Assembly (NCBI GenBank): GCA_963676095.1
Contig: OY781040.1
Coordinates: forward strand, 1,302,001 to 1,366,000
DNA: 64,000 nucleotides
Reading direction: 5' to 3'
From: G963676095 sp963676095
GTDB taxonomy: Bacteria; Bacteroidota; Bacteroidia; Bacteroidales; Prolixibacteraceae
This document shows positions 1 through 8,490 of this stretch, in pieces. The notes under the pieces are model-generated. The model saw nothing but the letters and a program-made list of their open reading frames with translations. It had not been told where the DNA came from and did no database searches. Every line of letters begins with the position of its first letter. Positions within the stretch are counted from its first letter, which is position 1. Both the position numbers and the translations under genes were made by a program.

Positions 1-2
1 TG

Positions 3-737
3 GTTATGCCTGTAAATACTCCACTATGGATGATTGCCGTAGCCACAGCTTTTGCTGTTGTCTTCGGAAAAGAAGTTTTTGGGGGTACCGGGATGAATGT
101 ATGGAACCCTGCACTTGTTGCACGTGCATTTCTGTTCTTTGCCTATCCTGCATACATGTCAGGTGATGCAGTCTGGATCTCGGCAAAAGGCGTTGAAAAA
201 ATGGCTGACGGTTTTACCGGAGCCACCCCAATGGCAAAGGCAGCCATGGGCGACACGGCAATTAATGTATGGCATTCCTTTACCGGGTTAATTCCCGGAT
301 CTATCGGTGAAACATCTGTTATTGCGATACTCATTGGTGCAGTTATCCTGATTGTTACCGGCGTTGGAAGTTGGAAAATCATGTTATCGACAGTCCTCGG
401 AGGTATTGTAATGGGAATACTGCTTAATATATTTGCTGGTGATAATGCCTACATGGCACTTCCCTTCTGGCAGCATCTTCTTATTGGCGGTTTTGCTTTC
501 GGAACGGTATTTATGGCAACCGATCCAGTATCAGGCGCCCAAACCGAAAGAGGAAAATGGATCTACGGATTTCTTATCGGGTTCCTTTCAATACTGATCA
601 GGGTGGTCAACCCGGCTTACCCGGAAGGTGTGATGATGGCCATTCTGCTGATGAACACATTCGCACCGCTGATCGACTACACCGTGGTTCAGGGAAATAT
701 AAAACGCCGGTTGAAACGTGCAAAAGTAAATGCTTAA
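3..737 (+). CDS. nqrB: Na+-translocating NADH:quinone reductase subunit B, C-terminal part (partial)
   Basis: Membrane subunit of the sodium-pumping NADH:quinone oxidoreductase; it carries a covalently bound FMN and lies on the sodium and quinone path. The frame is open from the window edge, so the N-terminus is missing; about 244 residues remain. The motif GGTGMNVWNPALVARAF is typical of NqrB. TGATP (fragment residues 71-75, counted from the first Met) fits the S/T-G-A-T flavinylation motif, with the last Thr as the FMN-linked residue. Several hydrophobic membrane segments follow. nqrC starts 12 bp downstream, so this is the familiar nqrABCDEF order; nqrA and the start of nqrB must lie just left of the window. 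Confidence 0.96.
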   Translation, partial: VMPVNTPLWMIAVATAFAVVFGKEVFGGTGMNVWNPALVARAFLFFAYPAYMSGDAVWISAKGVEKMADGFTGATPMAKAAMGDTAINVWHSFTGLIPGSIGETSVIAILIGAVILIVTGVGSWKIMLSTVLGGIVMGILLNIFAGDNAYMALPFWQHLLIGGFAFGTVFMATDPVSGAQTERGKWIYGFLIGFLSILIRVVNPAYPEGVMMAILLMNTFAPLIDYTVVQGNIKRRLKRAKVNA

Positions 738-749
738 AAAAAACTAAAA

Positions 750-1457
750 ATGGATAGAAACAGTAATGTTTATACATTCATATATGCTTCGGTGATGGTG
801 ATTTTCGTAGCAGCTGTGCTTTCGTTCGCGGCAATCGGCCTGAAACCCTCCCAACAGAAGAATATAGATATTGAAAAAAAGCAGAACATCCTGGCCTCCG
901 TAAACATTATTGCAGATGCTCAGCATGCTGAACAGATTTACAGCGAGAAGGTTGTAAACTCCTATATTGTCAACTCTAAGGGAGAAAAGATAGAAGGAGA
1001 TGCTTTTGAGGTGAACATGAAAAAAGAACATGCAAAACCTATTGATGAAAGGGAACTCCCTGTTTTCGAATGTCAAATCGACGGACGTACAAAATATATC
1101 CTGCCGGTTTATGGAACAGGTCTTTGGGGCCCTATCTGGGGATATGTCGCCCTTGATGACGACATGAACACTATTTTCGGGGCAACATTCGACCATCAGG
1201 GGGAAACTCCGGGATTGGGTGCTGAAATTGCAACCAAAAATTTCCAGGTACAGTTCAAGGGAAAAAAGATTTTCGACGACAATGGAACATTTACATCCAT
1301 TATTGTTGCAAAATCGAATGAAACGGCACCCGTCGAGCATAAAGTAGATGCCATATCCGGGGGTACAATAACCTCAAAGGGGCTACAGAAGATGCTCCTT
1401 ACTGACTTTGGTGCCTATCAGGCTTTTTTCAAACAGAAAAAATCAGAAGGAAAATGA
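750..1457 (+). CDS. nqrC: Na+-translocating NADH:quinone reductase subunit C
   Basis: NqrC is a single-span membrane subunit with a periplasmic FMN-binding domain that passes electrons within the Na+-NQR complex. At 235 residues it is close to the usual length. It has one N-terminal membrane helix (about residues 9-30) and the FMN-binding motif SGGT at 203-206, where Thr206 is the expected covalent flavin site. LWGPIWGYVAL and GETPGLGAEI are family signatures. The last 4 bp overlap the start of nqrD (ATGA), indicating translational coupling. Confidence 0.97.
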   Translation: MDRNSNVYTFIYASVMVIFVAAVLSFAAIGLKPSQQKNIDIEKKQNILASVNIIADAQHAEQIYSEKVVNSYIVNSKGEKIEGDAFEVNMKKEHAKPIDERELPVFECQIDGRTKYILPVYGTGLWGPIWGYVALDDDMNTIFGATFDHQGETPGLGAEIATKNFQVQFKGKKIFDDNGTFTSIIVAKSNETAPVEHKVDAISGGTITSKGLQKMLLTDFGAYQAFFKQKKSEGK

Positions 1458-2104
1458 ACGACAAGGAATCTTTATTTTCAAAGAAAAATATGAGCTTGTT
1501 AACGAATCCGCTTAACAGCAACAACCCGATTACAGTCCAGATATTGGGAATTTGTTCTGCATTAGCCGTTACAGCCCATCTGAAACCTGCTATTGTTATG
1601 GCTATCTCCGTAACAGCAGTTGTGGCATTTGCCAATGTAATCATATCTCTTCTCCGGAATACCATTCCTAACCGGATCCGTATTATTGTCCAGTTAGTGG
1701 TTATCGCTGCTTTGGTAATCCTGGTCGACCAGCTATTAAAGGCATACGTTTATGATGTCAGCAAGCAGCTATCTGTTTTTGTCGGGCTTATCATTACCAA
1801 CTGTATTCTGATGGGACGTCTGGAAGCTTTTGCCCTTGGTAACAAACCATGGCCATCTTTCCTTGACGGTATCGGGAACGGAGCAGGTTACGGGGCAATC
1901 CTGGTCATTGTTGGTTTCTTCAGGGAAATTCTTGGATCGGGAAGTTTGCTTGGCTACCGGATTATTCCGGAAAGCTGGTATCTCTCCAACGGAGGTTTTT
2001 ATTCCAATAATGGTATGATGATCCTTCCTCCCATGGCGTTGATCACAGTAGGAGTTATTATATGGGTTCAGCGGAGTAAAAACAGGAAGTTAATCGAGGA
2101 TTAA
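1454..2104 (+). CDS. nqrD: Na+-translocating NADH:quinone reductase subunit D
   Basis: Hydrophobic NQR subunit, about six membrane segments over 216 residues. NqrD and NqrE are homologous and together hold an intramembrane iron centre through conserved half-membrane cysteines. The matching cysteines here are Cys34 (GICSAL) and Cys117 (TNCILMGR). The start overlaps nqrC by 4 bp and nqrE follows after 28 bp. The GNGAGYGA and FFREILGSGSLLGY stretches are typical of the family. Confidence 0.97.
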   Translation: MNDKESLFSKKNMSLLTNPLNSNNPITVQILGICSALAVTAHLKPAIVMAISVTAVVAFANVIISLLRNTIPNRIRIIVQLVVIAALVILVDQLLKAYVYDVSKQLSVFVGLIITNCILMGRLEAFALGNKPWPSFLDGIGNGAGYGAILVIVGFFREILGSGSLLGYRIIPESWYLSNGGFYSNNGMMILPPMALITVGVIIWVQRSKNRKLIED

Positions 2105-2132
2105 TCTGAAATTAGAAAAAGAGATGTAAGAT

Positions 2133-2750
2133 ATGGAAAATCTGATTAATATATTTGTCAAGTCGATCTTCATTGAAAATATGATCTTTGCATACTTCCT
2201 GGGGATGTGTTCATTTCTGGCAGTATCAAAATCGGTGAAGACAGCCGCGGGATTAGGCATTGCCGTTGTATTTGTACTGGGGATTACCCTACCCGTCGAT
2301 TATTTACTTGAGAACTATGTGTTGAAAGAAGGGGCACTGAAATGGATGGGACCTGGTTTTGCCGATGTAGACCTGAGTTTTTTGAGTTTTATCATGTTCA
2401 TAGCAGTTATTGCCTCCATGGTGCAACTTGTTGAAATGATTGTAGAGAAATTTGCTCCGGTCTTATACACACAGCTTGGCATCTTTTTGCCATTGATCGC
2501 CGTTAACTGTGCTATCCTTGGCGGATCGCTCTTCATGCAACAAAAAGCATTTAACAACCTGGCTGAAGCAACCACTTACGGCATCGGATCGGGGATTGGT
2601 TGGTTCCTTGCGATTGTCGGAATTGCTGCAATCCGCGAAAAGATTCGTTATTCCAATGTACCCGCTCCTTTAAGGGGAATTGGGATCACGTTCATCATTA
2701 CCGGGCTCATGGGCATCGCCTTTATGGGATTTATGGGAATCAAACTATAG
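2133..2750 (+). CDS. nqrE: Na+-translocating NADH:quinone reductase subunit E
   Basis: Integral membrane NQR subunit, 205 residues, with about six membrane helices in the inverted-repeat fold shared with NqrD and the Rnf subunits. Cys26 (GMCSFLA) and Cys126 (VNCAILG) are the conserved pair expected to ligate the intramembrane iron centre. The sequence ENMIFAYFLGMCSFLAVS near the N-terminus is characteristic. It sits between nqrD and nqrF in the standard order, 25 bp before nqrF. Confidence 0.97.
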   Translation: MENLINIFVKSIFIENMIFAYFLGMCSFLAVSKSVKTAAGLGIAVVFVLGITLPVDYLLENYVLKEGALKWMGPGFADVDLSFLSFIMFIAVIASMVQLVEMIVEKFAPVLYTQLGIFLPLIAVNCAILGGSLFMQQKAFNNLAEATTYGIGSGIGWFLAIVGIAAIREKIRYSNVPAPLRGIGITFIITGLMGIAFMGFMGIKL

Positions 2751-2775
2751 TAGAAATTAAAAATACACAATAACG

Positions 2776-4038
2776 ATGATCTTTTTAGCGACTCAGACAA
2801 CAGTAATACTTACCAGCGTGATCATGTTCCTTGTGATCACTATTCTTCTGGTCTCTATCCTGTTGTATGCCAAGAAAAAACTAACCCCGTCAGGATCAGT
2901 CAAAATAAACATTAATGACAGTTATCTGGAGCTGAAAACAGAAACAGGCAACAGCCTTCTAAGCACCCTGGGAAACAATAAAGTCTTATTGCCATCAGCA
3001 TGCGGAGGAGGTGGAACCTGCGGAATGTGCCGCTGCCGGGTAGTTGAAGGCGGTGGATCGATCCTACCTACAGAAACCGGGTTCTTTACAAGAAAAGAGC
3101 AGGCCGATCACTGGAGACTTTCATGCCAGGTAAAGGTAAAGGATAACCTGAACCTTATTATTCCGCAGGAAGTACTTGGTGTTAAAAAGTGGGAATGTGA
3201 AGTTGTCTCAAATCGTAATGTGGCTACTTACATCAAGGAATTTGTTGTAAAACTACCTGAAGGAGAACGTCTGAAATTCAAATCGGGAGGTTATATACAG
3301 ATTGACGTTCCCAAAACGGAAGTTAACTTTAAAGATATGAACGTGGATGAAAAATTCCGCGATGAATGGGAAAAATACGGCATGTTCAACCTGCAGATGA
3401 AAAACCCGGAACCAACATTCAGGGCATATTCCATGGCGAACCATCCCGCTGAAGGCAACATCATCATGTTGAATATTCGTATCGCTACACCACCGTTTGA
3501 TCGTGTTAACGGTGGATTCCAGAAGGTAAACCCGGGAATTTGTTCTTCTTACGTGTTCTCGCGCAAGCCTGGAGATAAAGTTACGATTTCCGGCCCCTAC
3601 GGGGAATTCTTCCTGAAAGACAACGACAACGAAATGATGTTTATCGGAGGAGGTGCCGGTATGGCACCAATGCGCTCGCACCTGTTCCACCTGTTCCATA
3701 CATTAAAAGAATCGAATAAAAGAGTTTCGTTCTGGTACGGAGCCCGTTCATGGAAAGAAGTCTTTTACGACGACCAGTTCAAGGATATCGAAAACAGGTT
3801 CCCGAACTTCTCTTATCACCTGGCTTTATCAGATCCTCATCCTGATGATAAATGGACAGGTCCTACAGGGTTCATTCACCAGGTAATTTATGATCAGTAC
3901 CTGAGCAAACATGAAGAGCCGGAAGAAATCGATTATTACCTATGCGGCCCGCCGATGATGATATCAGCTGTAAAGAAAATGCTTTATGATCTCGGTGTTC
4001 CGGACGAAAATATCTTGTACGACGATTTTGGAAGCTGA
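2776..4038 (+). CDS. nqrF: Na+-translocating NADH:quinone reductase subunit F (NADH-oxidising)
   Basis: Electron-entry subunit that oxidises NADH and passes electrons through FAD and a [2Fe-2S] cluster. At 420 residues it is full length. Order of parts: an N-terminal membrane anchor (about 7-31); a ferredoxin domain with Cys76, Cys82, Cys85 and Cys117; an FAD-binding domain with RAYSMAN; and an NADH-binding domain with GGGAGMAPMRSH and LCGPPMM. It is the last gene of the nqr operon: a strong stem-loop terminator follows within 30-60 bp. Confidence 0.98.
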   Translation: MIFLATQTTVILTSVIMFLVITILLVSILLYAKKKLTPSGSVKININDSYLELKTETGNSLLSTLGNNKVLLPSACGGGGTCGMCRCRVVEGGGSILPTETGFFTRKEQADHWRLSCQVKVKDNLNLIIPQEVLGVKKWECEVVSNRNVATYIKEFVVKLPEGERLKFKSGGYIQIDVPKTEVNFKDMNVDEKFRDEWEKYGMFNLQMKNPEPTFRAYSMANHPAEGNIIMLNIRIATPPFDRVNGGFQKVNPGICSSYVFSRKPGDKVTISGPYGEFFLKDNDNEMMFIGGGAGMAPMRSHLFHLFHTLKESNKRVSFWYGARSWKEVFYDDQFKDIENRFPNFSYHLALSDPHPDDKWTGPTGFIHQVIYDQYLSKHEEPEEIDYYLCGPPMMISAVKKMLYDLGVPDENILYDDFGS

Positions 4039-4066
4039 CATTAATCCTTATCTTATTATATTATAC

Positions 4067-4100
4067 AAAAAGAGCTCTTCTAATTCCGGGAGCTCTTTTT
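4067..4100 (+). terminator. Rho-independent terminator of the nqr operon
   Basis: Perfect 10-bp inverted repeat AAAAAGAGCT / AGCTCTTTTT (4067-4076 and 4091-4100) with a 14-nt loop, ending in a T run, 28 bp after the nqrF stop codon. Confidence 0.85.
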
Positions 4101-4129
4101 ATTTTAAGACCAGTCCTTCTGATTTCCAG

Positions 4130-4300
4130 AAAACAAGAAAGGCAGTCCTCTGACTGCCTTTTCCGCCCCGGTCTCCCGGGGAACTAACCTAAACCAACTA
4201 AACCTATTAAACCATGAGCTAACCGAAAATTAATTCCGGGTCACCACTTGATTTAGCATCTGCACGATAACAGAATGTCATCACACAAATACTTTCGATT
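4130..4300 (-). ncRNA. Candidate small RNA, minus strand
   Basis: No coding frame here. On the minus strand there is a perfect Bacteroidota -7 box TATCTTTG at 4314-4307, so a transcript could begin near 4300. Downstream come a G/U-rich linker built from GGTTTAGTTGGTTTAGG-like units (about 4210-4182), a GC-rich hairpin CCCCGG-tctc-CCGGGG (4166-4181) and a terminator-like hairpin GGCAGTC/GACTGCC (4141-4158) followed by TTTCTTGTTTT. That would give an RNA of roughly 170 nt. The -33 element is poor (TTG at spacings of 14 or 24). The last hairpin could also serve the plus strand as a second nqr terminator. I do not recognise the RNA family. Confidence 0.35.
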
Positions 4301-4314
4301 TCATCGCAAAGATA

Positions 4315-4710
4315 TCAAAAATTCGTTACAATACGACGCAAATTCCACAATAATTAAAGTATTATTTACCTTTAAAAGGGAAAAATTACAAACAGCCTAT
4401 TGCCCAAGCACAAATGCAGGAATGGCGTGACTTTATAACTCCATTCGATACACTAGCCCCTTCATTTACTTTCCCGAATTATTCAACTATTTAGCTGCTT
4501 ATCGCACCATACAACCGTATAACCATTCAAACGGCACGAACATACAACCATATAAATAATACTTTTATCGTTACCGCAAGGCGTCTGTTTTATAAAATTC
4601 ATACCTGCAGATTTTTCTGTCCAGCATTCTGCAACATCAATATTCCTAATTTGTTAATTTTATAAAAGAAAATAATTTCATTTTATATTATGTGATATGT
4701 ATGACAACTA
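4315..4710. other. Intergenic region with short direct repeat, no gene seen
   Basis: AT-rich stretch between the candidate small RNA and the promoter of the NagB-like gene. The only structure seen is an imperfect direct repeat, CATACAACCGTATAA at 4508-4522 and CATACAACCATATAA at 4541-4555 (14 of 15 identical, 33-bp period). No tRNA, open frame of note or clear promoter was found. Confidence 0.5.
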
Positions 4711-4741
4711 TTGTAAAAGTCTTTATTGATCATTAAATTTG
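4711..4741 (+). promoter_or_regulatory. Bacteroidota-type promoter for the NagB-PIG-L gene
   Basis: TTG (4711-4713), 20-bp spacer, TAAATTTG (4734-4741), matching the TTG-N19-21-TAnnTTTG consensus of the primary Bacteroidota sigma factor. It predicts a start near 4748 and a leader of about 115 nt; CCAGAA (4747-4752) and TTCTGG (4788-4793) could pair at the 5' end of that leader. Confidence 0.65.
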
Positions 4742-4864
4742 ACCTGCCAGAATTCCGGAAAAATTAGTTATAGCGACAAAAAATATTTTCTGGTGTAAGG
4801 GTTCAGAGAAAGCCTATCCGGAAAAGGGATGAGAAAAAGAGAGCAATAACACAAAACTGAAAAA

Positions 4865-6850
4865 ATGAATATACCTAAAAAACTGGCATCCCAAAATCCT
4901 ATATTTTCAGGGGTGACCTATCACCAGCCTGAAAATATGGCACACAGGGATATTATAACGAGATATGAGAGGATCCCTACCTACATCTACGAGGAACCGG
5001 CAGAAGCCTCTTTACAGGCTGCCAAAGAAATTGCGGAAGAGATCAGTAGTTCCCAGGGACAACAAAAGAAGTGTGTCATAGGACTCCCAACGGGCTCTTC
5101 CCCCAAGCATATTTACCGTGAACTAATCAGGATGCACCGGGAAGAAGGGCTCAGTTTCAAAAACGTCATTTCATTTAACCTGGATGAATTTTATCCCATG
5201 GAAAAGAATTCTGTACATTCCTGCCATCATTATATGTACAAACACTTCTTCAGCCATATAGACATCATCCCCGAAAACATACATATGCCCGAAGGAGACT
5301 TACCTATAGACCAGGTCTATCAGTCATGCAGGGACTACGAAAAAAAAGTAAAAGAAGCAGGAGGAATAGATATCCTTATACTGGGTATAGGCCGCACCGG
5401 GCATATTGGACTTAATGAGCCTGGTTCTCAAAGAAATTCAAGGACAAGGATGATTGTTACCGACACAAAAACGCGGCAAGATGTCGCCAGGGAATTTGGA
5501 GGTCCCGACCAGGTACCTCAACGCGCGATAACAATGGGAATTGACAATATCATGAAGGCAAGAAAAGTCATCTTGCTGGGATATGGCGAATCGAAAGCCG
5601 ATATTTTAAAGGAAGCAATCGAAGGGACGGTAACGGACCAGGTACCCGCCAGTTATCTTCAGCAGCACGATGATGCTAAAATCTTTCTGGATATGGGGGC
5701 AGCCATGCAACTTACCCGGATCAAAACCCCCTGGTTAGTTGATTCCTGTGACTGGAAATCAGGGCAACTGATCCGTAGGGCAGTAATTTGGCTTTGTCAG
5801 CATACAGGCAAATCGGTATTGAAGTTAACCAATAACGACTACATAAATAATGGCTTAAGCGACCTGATTTCTGAAGTCGGCTCAGCATATGCCGTCAACA
5901 TCAGGGTATTCAACGACCTGCAGCACACCATAACCGGATGGCCCGGGGGAAAACCCAATGCTGACGACACCAACCGCCCCGAACGAAAATCTCCGTCTCA
6001 GAAAAGGATTATCATTTTCAGTCCTCACCCTGATGACGACGTCATCTCAATGGGCGGGACCCTGATGCGCTTAGTGGAGCAACAACACGATGTCCATGTT
6101 GCCTACCAGGTTTCTGGCAACATTGCTGTTGCGGACGAGTATGCCAACCGTTTTATTTCATTTCATAACTCCTATTCAAATTATTACGATCCGGGAAATA
6201 AAAAACAGCAGGAGCAATATGAAAAGACGACCTCTTTCCTCGAAACCAAAAAAGAAGGAGAAAAAGATATACCTGACGTGAGAATGGTCAAGGGCCTTAT
6301 CAGAAGAATGGAAGCTAAAGCTGCATGCCGTTTTGCAGGAGTAAAAAGTAAAAATGTCCACTTTCTGGATCTTCCCTTTTACGAGACAGGTGAAATTCAA
6401 AAGAAACCCATTGGCAGGGAAGATATCGATATCATAAAAGGCTTTCTGAGAGAAATAAAGCCTCACCAGATCTTTGCGGCAGGCGATCTTTCGGATCCGC
6501 ACGGGACTCACCGGGTGTGTCTAGACGCAATTCTTTACGCGATGGAAGAACTAAAAAACGACGAATGGATGCAGAAGTGCTGGCTATGGTTATACCGGGG
6601 TGCCTGGCATGAATGGGATATCGACCAAATCGAGATGGCCGTACCGATCAGCCCGGAAGAACTATACAGGAAAAGAGAAGCTATATTCAGACACCAGTCC
6701 CAGAAAGAGGGAGCGATGTTCCTGGGCGATGATTCCCGGGAATTCTGGCAGCGGGCAGAGGACAGAAACCACTCAACAGCAATGCTATACAACAAATTAG
6801 GCATGGCTGAATATGAGGCTATGGAAGCATTCGTCCGTTACTATCCATGA
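4865..6850 (+). CDS. NagB-like glucosamine-6-phosphate deaminase fused to a PIG-L deacetylase
   Basis: Two-domain protein of 661 residues. Residues about 30-290 are a glucosamine-6-phosphate isomerase/deaminase domain with LPTGSSP (74-80), NLDEFY (105-110, holding the usual catalytic Asp) and GIGRTGHIGLNEP (174-186). Residues about 380-661 are a PIG-L/LmbE zinc deacetylase domain with HPDDD (388-392) and a later DPHGTH motif. Classical NagB enzymes have DGH where this protein has Thr178-Gly-His180, so one catalytic-site Asp is replaced. The fusion resembles large NagB-like proteins known from Bacteroidales. A plausible role is amino-sugar phosphate breakdown with N-deacetylation, but the substrate is not certain. 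It has its own promoter and is cytoplasmic (no signal peptide). Confidence 0.85.
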   Translation: MNIPKKLASQNPIFSGVTYHQPENMAHRDIITRYERIPTYIYEEPAEASLQAAKEIAEEISSSQGQQKKCVIGLPTGSSPKHIYRELIRMHREEGLSFKNVISFNLDEFYPMEKNSVHSCHHYMYKHFFSHIDIIPENIHMPEGDLPIDQVYQSCRDYEKKVKEAGGIDILILGIGRTGHIGLNEPGSQRNSRTRMIVTDTKTRQDVAREFGGPDQVPQRAITMGIDNIMKARKVILLGYGESKADILKEAIEGTVTDQVPASYLQQHDDAKIFLDMGAAMQLTRIKTPWLVDSCDWKSGQLIRRAVIWLCQHTGKSVLKLTNNDYINNGLSDLISEVGSAYAVNIRVFNDLQHTITGWPGGKPNADDTNRPERKSPSQKRIIIFSPHPDDDVISMGGTLMRLVEQQHDVHVAYQVSGNIAVADEYANRFISFHNSYSNYYDPGNKKQQEQYEKTTSFLETKKEGEKDIPDVRMVKGLIRRMEAKAACRFAGVKSKNVHFLDLPFYETGEIQKKPIGREDIDIIKGFLREIKPHQIFAAGDLSDPHGTHRVCLDAILYAMEELKNDEWMQKCWLWLYRGAWHEWDIDQIEMAVPISPEELYRKREAIFRHQSQKEGAMFLGDDSREFWQRAEDRNHSTAMLYNKLGMAEYEAMEAFVRYYP

Positions 6851-6977
6851 CCGATCACATAAAATGACCGAGTTTTATCTCTTAATTGACAGGAATGGTG
6901 CTAATCGGCGTTTTGTTTCAAGAGGCACCATCCGGTAAACTTCTTATTTTTGTCCGAGGAAAAGACTAAAAATAACC

Positions 6978-8486
6978 ATGAATACAAAAATCGCCTTATT
7001 ACTTTGCCTGATGTCCTTTCAGGTTACTGCTCAAATCGGTCCGGTACCACCAAAATACGAATTCAGGGGAGCCTGGGTTGCAACAGTCGCCAATATCGAC
7101 TGGCCGTCAAAACCAGGGCTCAGCATTGCCCAGCAGAAAAAGGAAGCCCTCGATATACTTGACCGATTAAAAAAAGACGGGATCAATGCCGTTATTTTCC
7201 AAATCCGCCCTGCAGCCGATGCTTTTTATCCATCAAGACTGGAACCCTGGTCCCGGTACCTGACCGGGACCCCGGGTAAAAATCCGGGATATGACCCGTT
7301 GGCATTTTGGATTACAGAATGCCACAAGCGGAACATGGAATTTCACGCCTGGCTCAACCCTTACCGGGTAGCTCAAAACGAAAATGAAGAACTGGCCTCT
7401 AACCATATCGCATTTAAACATCCGGAATGGATTATTAAATATGGAGGCAAACTTTACTTTAATCCTGGAATTCCCGAGGTAAGAAATTTTATAAACGAAG
7501 TTGTTAAAGATATCGTTGCCAGATATGATGTTGATGCGATTCATTTCGACGACTATTTTTATCCTTACCCGGTCTCAGGTGAAACCTTTCCCGACCTGAC
7601 GACTTATTACCAGTACCCGCGGGGTTTCTCACCCGACCAGCTCAATGACTGGAGGCGTGACAACGTCGACCTTACCATCCGGATGCTATCACGTACCATT
7701 AAGTCGGCGAAACCATGGGTTAAATTCGGAATCAGCCCATTCGGCGTATGGAGGAACAAAGCCGACGATACCAGAGGATCACTCACCAAGGCGGGAACAA
7801 CAAACTACGACCAACTTTACGCAGATATCCTCAAGTGGCAGGAAAACGGATGGATCGATTACGTACTGCCACAACTTTACTGGCAAATAGGGCATCCGTC
7901 GGTCGATTTCGACCTGCTTTGCCATTGGTGGAATAACAATCGGTTCAACAGGGCATTGTACATCGGCCAGGCCCTGTACCGCCTCGACGCGAATTCAAAA
8001 ACTCCGGAATGGAAACAACCCGACCAGTTAACCAGGCAGATCAGGTTGCTGAGACGCATCCCGGGGATTGAAGGCAGCGCGTTCTTCAGTGCAAAATGGT
8101 TCAAGGTGAATCCTATGGGATTCGAAGACAGCCTTCGTCACTCACTTTATGCCTATCCGGCGATTGTCCCGCCTATGAAATGGATCGACAATAAATCCCC
8201 TGCAGCCCCGATCAGATTGAAGAAAAGAGGCAGAAAAATTAAATGGAAAGAGACCCGGACGGACAATGAAATGGATAGAGCGGCCCGGTTCATTGTCTAT
8301 AAAACAAAAGACGGAGAACCGTTCCAGCAAAACGACCCCAGTTCTATTCTTGTGATTACCAGGGCTAAAAAAATCCGGATCGAAAAAGGAGAAGGAGAAA
8401 TAAAACGCTACCAGCTCCGGGTTTCGGCACTTGACAGGATGAATAACGAAAGCGAGGCAACAGGAACGGTTAAAATGAAATGGTAA
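6978..8486 (+). CDS. GHL10-family glycoside hydrolase-like protein (DUF187), exported
   Basis: Protein of 502 residues with a short signal peptide (about residues 1-19, ending in TAQ). It then has the FRGAWVATVANIDWP start and INAVIFQIRPAADAFYPS segment typical of the YngK/DUF187 TIM-barrel family (PF02638), and a C-terminal Ig/Fn3-like tail from about residue 400. These proteins are predicted polysaccharide hydrolases; peptidoglycan-related glycans are a plausible substrate. A -7-like TATTTTTG lies at 6945-6952, about 25 bp before the start codon, without a clear -33 box. It is the first gene of a closely spaced cluster: the next gene starts 4 bp after its stop. Confidence 0.85.
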   Translation: MNTKIALLLCLMSFQVTAQIGPVPPKYEFRGAWVATVANIDWPSKPGLSIAQQKKEALDILDRLKKDGINAVIFQIRPAADAFYPSRLEPWSRYLTGTPGKNPGYDPLAFWITECHKRNMEFHAWLNPYRVAQNENEELASNHIAFKHPEWIIKYGGKLYFNPGIPEVRNFINEVVKDIVARYDVDAIHFDDYFYPYPVSGETFPDLTTYYQYPRGFSPDQLNDWRRDNVDLTIRMLSRTIKSAKPWVKFGISPFGVWRNKADDTRGSLTKAGTTNYDQLYADILKWQENGWIDYVLPQLYWQIGHPSVDFDLLCHWWNNNRFNRALYIGQALYRLDANSKTPEWKQPDQLTRQIRLLRRIPGIEGSAFFSAKWFKVNPMGFEDSLRHSLYAYPAIVPPMKWIDNKSPAAPIRLKKRGRKIKWKETRTDNEMDRAARFIVYKTKDGEPFQQNDPSSILVITRAKKIRIEKGEGEIKRYQLRVSALDRMNNESEATGTVKMKW

Positions 8487-8490
8487 ACAT

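Noticed and set aside
744..1340. 198-residue frame antisense to nqrC
   Set aside because: It overlaps a gene with complete family motifs and its translation is Cys/Phe-rich with no recognisable domain; a shadow frame.
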